From Lachnospiraceae bacterium (lineage in GTDB: Bacteria > Bacillota > Clostridia > Lachnospirales > Lachnospiraceae): 64,000 nucleotides of DNA. The translations under genes and the position numbers were made by a program. Below the pieces are notes generated by a model. The model was given only the letters and a program-made list of their open reading frames with translations. It was not told the origin of the DNA and made no database searches. The stretch is taken from the NCBI GenBank assembly GCA_024698705.1, contig JAILQX010000018.1, positions 1 to 64,000 of the forward strand, read 5' to 3'. The number at the start of each line of letters is the position of its first letter. The stretch's first letter is position 1. Of the stretch, positions 48,261 through 57,328 are shown one piece after another.

Positions 48261-49911
48261 TTAAATCTTCTCCTCTAAGTTCAAGTCCGCTTATTATCCC
48301 TTTATAGGGAGCTGATGGGAATTGTTCATAACCCGTTTGATCTCCGTTTACCGGAGTGGCTATATCCACTCCAAGAGTGGAATCAATGATCACTTCTCTA
48401 TTATCATAATCTCCCTGCATAAAAGCTCCTGGTATTTTCACATCCGTATACATCATATATGCCGTAAACGCAACGATATAAATGCCAATAAGCACAAAGT
48501 GCAACCTGCTAATATCTCTTTTGGCAGTTATACCGATCTTCTCCAATTTGGGTCTATCATCCATTAGTTTTGCTAATGCAATGCAAGGCAACATTATCAT
48601 ATATATGATACCATATCTTGGGAGCGGAGCGGTCAGAAGCCAAAACAGCGGTCCAATAATACATACGCATACCAGCCAGCCACTTGGTGTGAAGATTCGC
48701 TCTCTTTTTTGTAACGCATGGATCAATATATAGATCAGCGATATCAGAGATATGATGATCATCACTTTCCACACAAGGTGAATACTGAGATACCACTCTC
48801 CTATCCATTGCCATATATGTTCGCCATTACGGGTTATATCCTGATTACCTCTTCCCCAGGCTACTATCTCAGCCCTGTCCCCTTGTAAAACTGTTTTGGA
48901 CATTGTCCAATCAAAGTTTCCAACTTTCGTAGCCTCATAAGGATAAAGCCAGTATCCTGAGATTATCACATTCCTGATGAGGAAAGGACATATCACTATT
49001 ATACCCAAAGATATATGCTTGAATATTGCTTTCCACTCTTTATGATCTATAAGATAATATGCCGGAAATACAACCAGCATTACCAATATACCCACAGAAA
49101 GCTTTAAAGTTGCAGTATATACTAGCAATACGCACAGATAAGCGTATTTTCTGATATCACAATTATCGTCCTCTGCATATTCGGCCCACTTTATAAGTAT
49201 ATAGTATCCAAGTATCAATGCCATTGTATCGGTATTCGGTGAGGATACATGAAATCCGTCATAAAAAATATACAGGAATGCACCCAGTTTCAACAGATCC
49301 GATAATCTCAATACACTTTTTTCATTATTATCACTTTTTAATACAGCAAAAGCCATCATGGCAACAGTAAACAAACCGTTCATAGTGTGTAGCGACTGAC
49401 CAAATAACCATTTGAAGCTGAACAAAGCCTGTAGTGGCATAAATGCGCTGTTATATGCCAATCTGAAATGAAGATTGCCCAATCCGGGAACCACTCCGTA
49501 ATCTTCCAACCAATGTATGGCCTGCGCATGATAAAGATATGTATCATAGTGTTGCGGAGTGATCGATGTCCAAAGCGCAACACCGATCACACCCAATGAC
49601 ATGATCAAGATATATTTCTTTTCTATATGTTTGAGATCATCCGCTAATGTCTCAAAGAAGCGTCTTTTTTTCTTAAGGAGCAAAATTGCCCCAAAAACGA
49701 TCAATAACAATCCGATAAATGCCCACAGATAAAGGCCGTGAAACAGGCTGAATATCTGTGCATAAACACTTATAACCAATATGCCCGTGATAAATATGAT
49801 GTCATAGGAATCACTTAATAATCCATCATCATATAACATGACCACAGCCGCTCTTCCTATAACCATTATACATACAGCCATGATCAGCCATGTTATCAAT
49901 ACACTTAACAT
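48238..49911 (-). CDS. LIC_10190/DUF8201-like multi-spanning membrane protein (GT-C-like)
   Basis: A 557-residue protein with about 12 transmembrane helices. The sequence YDTYLYHAQAIHWLEDYGVV followed by PGLGNLHFRLAYNSAFMPL is the signature of the LIC_10190-type membrane family, and an extracellular C-terminus follows. The ATG at 49911 has GAGG 6 bases upstream; the GTG at 49926 is the alternative. It is probably a GT-C-type transferase or a polymer-assembly protein (inference). It overlaps the downstream acyltransferase gene. Confidence 0.78.
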   Translation of the reverse strand: MLSVLITWLIMAVCIMVIGRAAVVMLYDDGLLSDSYDIIFITGILVISVYAQIFSLFHGLYLWAFIGLLLIVFGAILLLKKKRRFFETLADDLKHIEKKYILIMSLGVIGVALWTSITPQHYDTYLYHAQAIHWLEDYGVVPGLGNLHFRLAYNSAFMPLQALFSFKWLFGQSLHTMNGLFTVAMMAFAVLKSDNNEKSVLRLSDLLKLGAFLYIFYDGFHVSSPNTDTMALILGYYILIKWAEYAEDDNCDIRKYAYLCVLLVYTATLKLSVGILVMLVVFPAYYLIDHKEWKAIFKHISLGIIVICPFLIRNVIISGYWLYPYEATKVGNFDWTMSKTVLQGDRAEIVAWGRGNQDITRNGEHIWQWIGEWYLSIHLVWKVMIIISLISLIYILIHALQKRERIFTPSGWLVCVCIIGPLFWLLTAPLPRYGIIYMIMLPCIALAKLMDDRPKLEKIGITAKRDISRLHFVLIGIYIVAFTAYMMYTDVKIPGAFMQGDYDNREVIIDSTLGVDIATPVNGDQTGYEQFPSAPYKGIISGLELRGEDLSEGFKLR

Positions 49912-49932
49912 TCTAAACCTCGGCACTTACTC

Positions 49933-50916
49933 TCATCTTCCGGATATAAGATATACCGGTCTGTAAAGGAGAATGAATAGTTTTGGAGACATCATATAAA
50001 TCATCATACATAATTTCATATATACTGCTGTTTTTTTGTTGGATCTTATATACTCCCAGTGTGTTTTCAGATCCTGTCTTAACTTTTCCGCATATGATCT
50101 GTCGTAGGATTTGTTACGGCTCATGGCTGTTGCAACAGCCATCTCATATTCTGCAAAATACCCACACACGATCTGTATGTCGACCAGGTCAAGTTCAAGA
50201 ATATGATCTCGAAGAGCAATATAGTTATCCAATGATATCCCATGACGATAAGTATATCCCGAGTGAGATATACTATCCGGATTATAAAAATAATAATAAC
50301 AGCACTCCGGTATTACACATACTTTACCGGCCTGTTCAAGGAGATATAGCACCGCGGAGATGTCTTCGCCTATGACAGAATTCTCCACGAAACCGTAATC
50401 CTTAATTATGTCTTTTTTTATCAGTTTGGCGTAATAGGTTCCTTTTATAATCTCTTCAGTAAAATACGCTTCAAAAATGCTTTTTTTATCATCAATGATC
50501 TGTTTTCTTTCAAGTTTAACGGATCCGGGCCATGTCCTGCCGTTTTTATCAAATCTGATTATTCCCGAACATACCAGATCACAATCTGTCTCTTTGGCAG
50601 CTTTTAGCATGCATTCCAGACTGTTCTTGGATATATGATCATCCGCATCAACAAATGTAATATAATCACCTGTTGAAGCGCTCACACCGGTCCTTCTGGC
50701 GATATCAGGACCGCTGTTTTCCTGCGTTATCAGTTTAAAACGAGTATCGGCCTCAATGTATTCACGGCAAAGCTCATCTGTTGAATCACTCGATCCGTCA
50801 TTCACTATAATAGCTTCGAAATCTTTACAACTCTGACCTGCTACGCTATCCAGGCATCTTACAATATATTTTTCACAATTGTATACAGGAATGATCACAC
50901 TTATATCAGGCATCAT
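49933..50916 (-). CDS. GT2 glycosyltransferase
   Basis: A 327-residue cytoplasmic GT2 of the WcaA/EpsJ type. DISVIIPVYNCEKYIVRCLDS and FVDADDHIS (DXD, about residues 87-95) are standard, and the C-terminal region is amphipathic and may bind the membrane. It overlaps the upstream GT2 gene by 4 bases (ATGA). It likely transfers one sugar during repeat-unit assembly. Confidence 0.88.
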   Translation of the reverse strand: MMPDISVIIPVYNCEKYIVRCLDSVAGQSCKDFEAIIVNDGSSDSTDELCREYIEADTRFKLITQENSGPDIARRTGVSASTGDYITFVDADDHISKNSLECMLKAAKETDCDLVCSGIIRFDKNGRTWPGSVKLERKQIIDDKKSIFEAYFTEEIIKGTYYAKLIKKDIIKDYGFVENSVIGEDISAVLYLLEQAGKVCVIPECCYYYFYNPDSISHSGYTYRHGISLDNYIALRDHILELDLVDIQIVCGYFAEYEMAVATAMSRNKSYDRSYAEKLRQDLKTHWEYIRSNKKTAVYMKLCMMIYMMSPKLFILLYRPVYLISGR

Positions 50917-51860
50917 TCTTCCTCAAAATTAATTCTCTTCTCTTCTACTACCAGTGGCCTGTGTATTACACGTGTATTGATGTTGAGTATATATTCTCCA
51001 AGCAATCCTATAAAGAAAAGCTGTAATGAACCTATAACATATACACCTATAAGCAAAGGTGCATTTCCAACCTGGAAATTATGCCAGTTGCATAATTTAA
51101 GTATCAGGTATACCAAGGCCACCACAAGACTTATACCTGAAGAAATAAATCCAAGCATTGTTGCCAGCCTCAATCCGACCTTTGTATAGGATGTGATACT
51201 GAGCATAGCTGCATCATACAATGAGTAAAAGTTGTTATGGGTCTTCCCCGCCCTTCTTTTTGCCTGCTCATATTCGATTTCCAGACGATTAAATCCGTGA
51301 CCGTATTCAGCAACGATTCCTCGCAGGAACGGTATGGGATCGTCAAGTTCCTTCAATATATCTATAAATGTCTTGTCATATAATCCAAAGCCTGTAAAGT
51401 GCTCTATCATCTGAGTATCGGACATATTTTTGATCAGTTTGTAGTACATGCTTCTTAACATGTACACAATAGGATTCTCCTTTGAAGAAGTTTTTATACC
51501 GCTTACTATCTTGTGTCCTTTTTCCCACTCTTCGACGAATCTCGGGATCAATTCTACAGGATCCTGGAAATCACAGCACATACTTATAGTGCAATCACCT
51601 GTAGTCTGACACATTCCGTAAAAAGGAGAATTAAACTGTCCGAAATTGGTGACATTGAAGATGGCCTTTATCTTTTTATTGGTTTTGCATATTCTTTCCA
51701 GTACGTCTCTTGTACCATCCGTAGAGCAGTTATCGATGAACAATAACTCGTAATCATAATTCGGTAATGCTTCATCCAGAACGTTGATCACTGTCTGACT
51801 CATCAATTCAACATTTTCCACTTCATTATAACAAGGTATGAGTATACTGATCTTTTTCAT
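50913..51860 (-). CDS. GT2 glycosyltransferase, polyprenyl-phosphate sugar synthase type
   Basis: A 315-residue GT2 and close paralog of the gene at 41343. ISILIPCYNEVENVELMSQ, then CCDFQDPVELIPRF (DXD-like), IEHFTGFGLYDK, RRAGKTHNNFYSLYDAAMLSI and two C-terminal transmembrane helices. The ATG at 51860 has AGGTG nine bases before it; the ATG at 51872 is too close to it. Directly follows the thiamine-diphosphate enzyme (12 bases). Confidence 0.87.
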   Translation of the reverse strand: MKKISILIPCYNEVENVELMSQTVINVLDEALPNYDYELLFIDNCSTDGTRDVLERICKTNKKIKAIFNVTNFGQFNSPFYGMCQTTGDCTISMCCDFQDPVELIPRFVEEWEKGHKIVSGIKTSSKENPIVYMLRSMYYKLIKNMSDTQMIEHFTGFGLYDKTFIDILKELDDPIPFLRGIVAEYGHGFNRLEIEYEQAKRRAGKTHNNFYSLYDAAMLSITSYTKVGLRLATMLGFISSGISLVVALVYLILKLCNWHNFQVGNAPLLIGVYVIGSLQLFFIGLLGEYILNINTRVIHRPLVVEEKRINFEEE

Positions 51861-51872
51861 GCTTACATACAC

Positions 51873-53591
51873 CTACAATTCCATCAAATATTTGTACAAC
51901 GCCCTGTCAAGCAAAGGTTCCTGATCCTGATTAGGCTTACCGAATTCGAGTTTTGGGGATACGATCGTATCATCTCTTAATGTAACCTGATATAGTTCAG
52001 GTCTGTTCTTATCAAACCTGATACTGTCGATATCATCAACACCATATATATACCTCGCAGAGATACCGTATGCTTCCGCTATCTTAACAAAATCCGGTAC
52101 TGTATATCCTTTATCCTCAACAGTAAAGAAATAATTACTGTCAAAATACATTTCCTGAAAATGTCTTATCATACCCAGAGACTGGTTGTTTATAACAAAT
52201 ATCTTTACCGGTATCTGCTCTCTGACCAGAAACTGTAATTCCTGGATGTTCATCTGAAATCCGCCGTCACCCGCCACGCATATGACCGGTTTACCGGTGG
52301 CATAATATACTCCTATCGCAGCCGGAAGCGCATACCCCATTGAACCCATGCCTCCGGAAAAATACATTCTCTGATTCGGCTTCATTTTAAAAGACTGCGC
52401 ACACCAGACCATATTTTGTCCGACATCAACAGTTATATTATATTCATCAGGGACTATCCTGCTTATCTCATTGATAAATTTATTGGGTTCTTTTTCATCT
52501 ATGTACTTAACCTGTTTCTTTATCTCTTTACATACATCGATCCACTCAGTGAAATCACCGCACCGCGCAAGTACATTTCTCAGAACGGATATAGCTTCTT
52601 CAAGATCTATATTGTATTGTTTCTCATCATCGCGTATCCTGTTGGCAAGTTCAGCTTCATCAATATCTATTCGTATTATCTCTGCATCAGGAGCAAAATT
52701 CTCTCTTACTCCCCCAACCTGTCTGACATCCAGTCTGCTTCCCATACAGATAAGCAGATCACACTTTGCAACGGCAAAATTAGCCGTACGATTACCGTAA
52801 GCTCCGACAAAACCATAATACAAGCCTTCAAGTCCCTGGCCTTCCGGTATGATATCAACTGCCAGCATGCTGGAAACTACCGGTATCGGGCAGCTTCTGA
52901 GTATACCTCTGATATTGTCAATCTGTCCGGCTATTTTTAGTCCGTTTCCAAGCAAAAGGCAAGGTCTTTTCGCTTCCTTAAGCGCTTCCTTAAGATCGGA
53001 TTCCAATCGTTCCGATACATCAATATACTTTATTTTTACAGGATCTACCTTCCCGGGTGATCCCGCATTAATATCTGACCTGAATACATTCATGGGAATA
53101 TCGATCAGAACAGGGCCTTTTCTTCCTGATAAGGCTATCGTAAATGCTTCCTTCAAAGTTTCTTCAAGCTTACCAACTTCGTTAACATAGAAAGCGGCTT
53201 TTGTGACAGGCTTCGCCATGGAAACAATATCGGTTTCCTGGAATCCTCTTTGTCTGATATCACTATCACCCTTTGATTCATATGCGTTAACCTGTCCTGT
53301 GATGAATATACACGGAACAGAATCAAAAAAAGCATGCCCTATACCCGTCAGAAGATTGGTGGCTCCGGGACCACTGGTTGCAAATGCAATTCCAACTTTC
53401 CCTGATGCCTGTGAATACCCACATGCAGCAAATGCTGCAGCCTGTTCATGGTATGTTATATGTGTTTTGATCCTGTCGGAATGCGCACCAAGAGAATCCA
53501 TGAGATGAGTAACCATACCTCCGGGATATCCAAACACATCTGTTATATGATTTTTAATTAAGAATTCAACTATATAATCCGATGCTTTCAT
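51873..53591 (-). CDS. Thiamine-diphosphate enzyme, acetolactate-synthase-like (YerE candidate)
   Basis: A 572-residue ThDP enzyme of the acetolactate synthase fold. It has the conserved Glu in YHEQAAAFAACGY (about residue 49), SGPGATNLLTGIGHAFFDSVP, and the ThDP/Mg motif GDGGFQMNIQEL ending in NN. The PKD-type segment after GPVLID reads IPMNVF. In Yersinia, YerE (same family) adds a two-carbon unit from pyruvate to CDP-4-keto-3,6-dideoxyglucose; rfbG and rfbH in this locus make a similar role plausible (inference). GAGGAAG precedes the ATG. Confidence 0.85.
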   Translation of the reverse strand: MKASDYIVEFLIKNHITDVFGYPGGMVTHLMDSLGAHSDRIKTHITYHEQAAAFAACGYSQASGKVGIAFATSGPGATNLLTGIGHAFFDSVPCIFITGQVNAYESKGDSDIRQRGFQETDIVSMAKPVTKAAFYVNEVGKLEETLKEAFTIALSGRKGPVLIDIPMNVFRSDINAGSPGKVDPVKIKYIDVSERLESDLKEALKEAKRPCLLLGNGLKIAGQIDNIRGILRSCPIPVVSSMLAVDIIPEGQGLEGLYYGFVGAYGNRTANFAVAKCDLLICMGSRLDVRQVGGVRENFAPDAEIIRIDIDEAELANRIRDDEKQYNIDLEEAISVLRNVLARCGDFTEWIDVCKEIKKQVKYIDEKEPNKFINEISRIVPDEYNITVDVGQNMVWCAQSFKMKPNQRMYFSGGMGSMGYALPAAIGVYYATGKPVICVAGDGGFQMNIQELQFLVREQIPVKIFVINNQSLGMIRHFQEMYFDSNYFFTVEDKGYTVPDFVKIAEAYGISARYIYGVDDIDSIRFDKNRPELYQVTLRDDTIVSPKLEFGKPNQDQEPLLDRALYKYLMEL

Positions 53592-53627
53592 AAACTCTGT
53601 CTTCCTCAGTGATCAGATGAACTGATG

Positions 53628-54362
53628 TCACGTGTGTCTTTTATAAATACGAACTATTTTTTTTACAGGTGTAACTATTGCATACCATACGGGAAAATTC
53701 TTCTTCAGACTCTTATCATCCTGCTCTCTCATGGCATTAAGATTTTTATCGGATGAGCTGATCCCATATATACTGTCTACAATACTGACGGTGCGGTCCA
53801 CATATACAAGTTCTCTTTTGTCACGCATCAATCGCATTATAAAATCATAATCGGCAGTTATACTGTACTGGAGATCAAATCCATATTGCCGCATAATATC
53901 AATTCTGGTAAATACAGACTGATGGCACATCATCCTGCCTTGAAGCAGCAGTGACATGATCTTATGCTTACCATGATATTTTTCAATTATCTGACCTTGC
54001 GGTTTGTTCCTGATCACATTACCAAAAACCAGATCATGACCTTCTGCTAGTACCGCAGATAAATCCTTTATTACATTCTCATCGTAAAACACATCACCAC
54101 TGTTCATGAACAGGATATAATCTCCTGTTGCAAGGTTAGTAGCTTTATTCATGGCATCATAAAGCCCTTTATCCGGTTCGGATATTGCCACAATACCTTG
54201 ATCATCTTTGTATCGATCAACTATATCTATCGTTCCATCATCAGAAGCCCCGTCAACTATGATGTATTCAACATCGTTATATGTCTGGGAAATCACGGAT
54301 TTGATCGTATCCTCTATAGTATCTATAGAATTATAACAAACTGTAGCGACCGTTACTTTCAA
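53628..54362 (-). CDS. GT2 glycosyltransferase (WfgS-like)
   Basis: A 244-residue GT2. It has VTVATVCYNSIDTIEDTIKSV, IIVDGASDDGT, and DKGLYDAMNKATNLATGDYILFMNSGD (the N-[ST]-GD variant of the DXD motif), typical for WfgS/WcaA-like enzymes. TTG is the start codon, with GGGAG six bases before. First gene of a 16-gene transcription unit started by the promoter at 54450-54478. Confidence 0.88.
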   Translation of the reverse strand: MKVTVATVCYNSIDTIEDTIKSVISQTYNDVEYIIVDGASDDGTIDIVDRYKDDQGIVAISEPDKGLYDAMNKATNLATGDYILFMNSGDVFYDENVIKDLSAVLAEGHDLVFGNVIRNKPQGQIIEKYHGKHKIMSLLLQGRMMCHQSVFTRIDIMRQYGFDLQYSITADYDFIMRLMRDKRELVYVDRTVSIVDSIYGISSSDKNLNAMREQDDKSLKKNFPVWYAIVTPVKKIVRIYKRHT

Positions 54363-54429
54363 TTACAACTCCCAATTAGATCTCCATGGTTAAAAAAACA
54401 TTAAACACTTGCTTTAAACACAATAAAAC

Positions 54430-54478
54430 AGAGTAAAATATCCTAAAATATTTTACTCTAATAAAGCATATGCGTCAA
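54430..54478 (-). promoter_or_regulatory. Promoter element A with overlapping 12-bp palindrome
   Basis: On the minus strand TTGACG (54473-54478) and TAAAAT (54450-54455) are 17 bases apart. A perfect inverted repeat, AGAGTAAAATAT/ATATTTTACTCT (54430-54441 and 54448-54459), overlaps the -10 and the start region. The promoter core is nearly identical to that at 59375-59403 and similar to that at 63557-63585. It drives the long 54.36-33.58 kb operon. Confidence 0.8.
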
Positions 54479-54479
54479 A

Positions 54480-54774
54480 TTCTTGCTATTTATAGTACCT
54501 TTAACGGACCGGATTATAATCATCTTCTGTATCTGTATGGCACACAAAGTCACATTATAAAAAATAGCCACGTTCCGTCTTCAATCTTAACCTTATCAGA
54601 AATACCCTGATACATATCTTCGTAATTAAACACAGTTACTTAATGATTATTTAAATACTTTTTTCTTCAAATCCGATTCTTTTATCGTACCATTCAATAT
54701 ATGCCGACATCATTCCTCTAATCATTTCTTCTGTTTTTCGTTAAAAATCCTGTTGAACACTGTTTTTAAAATCA
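54480..54774. other. Gene-free A+T-rich region
   Basis: This 295-base stretch between promoter A and the AlgJ-like gene shows no gene of meaningful length. Two very short minus-strand frames exist (17 and 20 codons) next to weak ribosome-binding-like sites, without recognisable products. There is no clear terminator for the upstream operon. Confidence 0.55.
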
Positions 54775-55899
54775 TTACTTTCCTCTCTCTTCTTCAACCA
54801 ATGAAAACCACTGTAAATACCCCAGATTCCTTTCAACTGTTTCATAAACAAATATATCCGGATCTTGCTCCAGAAAATCCTCATATGTATATGTTCCTGA
54901 ATATCTGAACCACGATTCATCGAATTGAGAACCTATATAAGGCAACATGCTATCAGAAAATGAATCTCTATACACATAAATCTTCCTGTTGTCTGCTTTT
55001 TCTGCCTTACAGTTATATACAGTATTAAAATCCTTTTCCAGTTGAATCATATGATGATCATCGTAACCACTAACATCGTATTCAACATCAAATTTACCGG
55101 TAAATGATGCAATATTAAGCATTTTAGCCAAATCCCCTTCTTTAACACCGATTTTTTTTATAACAATGTTTTCCTCATTAATGTCATCCATTTCTATTCC
55201 CAGTTCATCAAGAAGGCAAGCTGAACCAATATATCCACCTATATAATTCCAATGGGTATCTGTTTTATAGTAAATTTCATTTCCGAGTTTTTCTTTTGCC
55301 TCCATTAATTCACTGTACGGATAAACAACCCTTATATTTGTATTCTTTTTCAAGTATTCGACCAACTGTTTTGTTCTATATTCATCATTGGGTGGGCCAT
55401 ATTTATCCGGCATCATATCGTAATATATACGCTCTTTATTTGGTGCTATAAATATAACAAATTCTTTCCCCTGTCCTTTTAACTCTTTATCTATACCAAT
55501 ACATTTTTGTGCAATATCTTTTAAATTCTCTTCGGAATACAGATTTGTCCCTTGGTAATCGGCTATGGAATCACTGCCATTTTGGGATTTATAGAACATC
55601 CATTTATTCCTTCCGATTATAACCTGATCGTTTGAAGATTTGTCAAATACTAACAGATCGATCACCGTATTTACAGTTACTAATTCATTTCTAAACGGGA
55701 GATGGTCATTAAAGTACTCTTCCCACATTTGAGGATAGCTCAAATAATTATCTGTCGTTAGCATTGGTCGTTCCGTCAATACTCGATTTTCATTGTTTTT
55801 AACTTCTGCAAATGATATATATATATACCAAGTCACCCACATTCCATATATCATTACAAAAATAAACAAAAATGTTTTCAACCCTAATTTCAATTTCAT
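54775..55899 (-). CDS. AlgJ/DHHW-like SGNH membrane-anchored protein
   Basis: A 374-residue protein. One N-terminal transmembrane helix (about 8-30) is followed by an extracytoplasmic SGNH-like domain. It has TDTHWNYIG (Asp-x-His dyad, about residues 215-223) and YRDSFSDSMLPY (about 312-323). AlgJ/AlgX-like proteins receive acetyl from an MBOAT partner and transfer it to polysaccharide. The next gene, an MBOAT, lies 9 bases upstream. GAGG precedes the ATG. Confidence 0.85.
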   Translation of the reverse strand: MKLKLGLKTFLFIFVMIYGMWVTWYIYISFAEVKNNENRVLTERPMLTTDNYLSYPQMWEEYFNDHLPFRNELVTVNTVIDLLVFDKSSNDQVIIGRNKWMFYKSQNGSDSIADYQGTNLYSEENLKDIAQKCIGIDKELKGQGKEFVIFIAPNKERIYYDMMPDKYGPPNDEYRTKQLVEYLKKNTNIRVVYPYSELMEAKEKLGNEIYYKTDTHWNYIGGYIGSACLLDELGIEMDDINEENIVIKKIGVKEGDLAKMLNIASFTGKFDVEYDVSGYDDHHMIQLEKDFNTVYNCKAEKADNRKIYVYRDSFSDSMLPYIGSQFDESWFRYSGTYTYEDFLEQDPDIFVYETVERNLGYLQWFSLVEEERGK

Positions 55900-55908
55900 T
55901 TACTTACC

Positions 55909-57303
55909 TCAAAATTGAAAATATATAAACGGATTATAAGTATCTCCCGCTATCATACCCATAGAAATAACCATCAACACTAAGCAATATATCGCTTCCA
56001 AGCATGAACCTTTTAATTTTTTTTTAACTCTGTCAGGTAATGCTTTTTGAATTATTCCACATCCAATAATGGCACAAACAAAAACTATAACAACTTTTTT
56101 ATCCAGGTATTCCCACATTAAAACATTAGTTCCGGGATGTCTCCAAGGCATTACCATTCTAACCATGTACTGTATACCTTGAATAACACTATCTGCTCTA
56201 AACATAACCCATCCGATATTTACAGCAAAAAAGCAATACAAAAAGGATATGATCCGATGTTTTTTTAAATATGCTCCTATAGCGATTCTTTCTATTACAA
56301 CAAAAAAACCATTCATTAATCCCCATAGGATAAATGTATAATTTGCTCCGTGCCATATTCCTGTCAAAAGAAAAACTATCATCAGATTTATGTATGTCTT
56401 TTTCTTTCCTTTTTTACTTCCTCCCAATGGAATGTATACATATTCCCTGAACCATGCTCCCAAAGATATATGCCATCTTCTCCAAAACTCCGAGATCGAA
56501 TTAGAAAGATATGGATACCTGAAGTTTTCCGGTATACTAAATCCAAACATCTGTCCCATTCCTATAGCCATATCGGAATATCCTGAAAAATCATAATATA
56601 TTTGAAAAGTATATAACAAAGCACATATCCACGCCATTTTGGTATCAATTAGCTGAATATCATATGCGTGAATCCTATCCACGCATTCCCCTAACACATT
56701 TGCTATTAATACCTTCTTGGATAAGCCGTATATAAATCTTCTGACTCCCCATGCCACACCGTCGGCTGTAATTGTTCTGCTTTCTATTTGCTTAGATATC
56801 TCCTTGTACTTTACAATTGGTCCGGCGATCAATTGTGGAAAAAAGGCTATATATAACGCGGTATCAACAAGTTTGTGTGCCGGTTTTGTATTTCCTTTGT
56901 ATATATCTATCACATAGGAAAGAGCCTGAAATGTAAAAAAAGAAATGCCAATAGGTAACCTGACCTCAGGTGTTTCTATAACATTCTTTTGACAAATATT
57001 GTTAATGATATCCACAAGAAAGCCTACATACTTGAAATAGATCAACAATCCTAAATTGATTATAACAGACATTAACAACAAAGCCTTTTTATGCGTTTCA
57101 TGTTGGTTTATAAGCAAGCCGCATGCCCAATTGAATATTATTGAGAATATCATTAATATGATTAAAACCGGCTCTCCCCATGCGTAAAAAAACAAACTGG
57201 CTAACAGAAGCCAATAGTTCGATAAACGCTTCCCTGCCAGTAAATTAACGCCAAAAACAACCGGTAAAAAAATAAAAATAAATACTGCTGAACTAAATAC
57301 CAT
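55909..57303 (-). CDS. MBOAT-family membrane O-acyltransferase (AlgI-like)
   Basis: A 464-residue protein with about 11-12 transmembrane helices. The catalytic His is in TGIWHGANYTFILWG (about residue 320), preceded by FWRRWHISLGAWFREYVYIPLGG, the family signature. It ends YNPFIYFQF. AlgI-like proteins move acetyl across the membrane for O-acetylation of surface polysaccharides, here probably with the adjacent AlgJ-like protein. The ribosome binding site is weak. Confidence 0.92.
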   Translation of the reverse strand: MVFSSAVFIFIFLPVVFGVNLLAGKRLSNYWLLLASLFFYAWGEPVLIILMIFSIIFNWACGLLINQHETHKKALLLMSVIINLGLLIYFKYVGFLVDIINNICQKNVIETPEVRLPIGISFFTFQALSYVIDIYKGNTKPAHKLVDTALYIAFFPQLIAGPIVKYKEISKQIESRTITADGVAWGVRRFIYGLSKKVLIANVLGECVDRIHAYDIQLIDTKMAWICALLYTFQIYYDFSGYSDMAIGMGQMFGFSIPENFRYPYLSNSISEFWRRWHISLGAWFREYVYIPLGGSKKGKKKTYINLMIVFLLTGIWHGANYTFILWGLMNGFFVVIERIAIGAYLKKHRIISFLYCFFAVNIGWVMFRADSVIQGIQYMVRMVMPWRHPGTNVLMWEYLDKKVVIVFVCAIIGCGIIQKALPDRVKKKLKGSCLEAIYCLVLMVISMGMIAGDTYNPFIYFQF

Positions 57304-57328
57304 TTTACACCAAACTTTTGTTATAAAT

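Noticed and set aside
54480-54774. Insertion-sequence remnant on the minus strand (a 20-codon frame with a transposase-like YIEWY segment)
   Set aside because: Too short, no terminal repeats, no target duplication and no further transposase match, so chance is likely.
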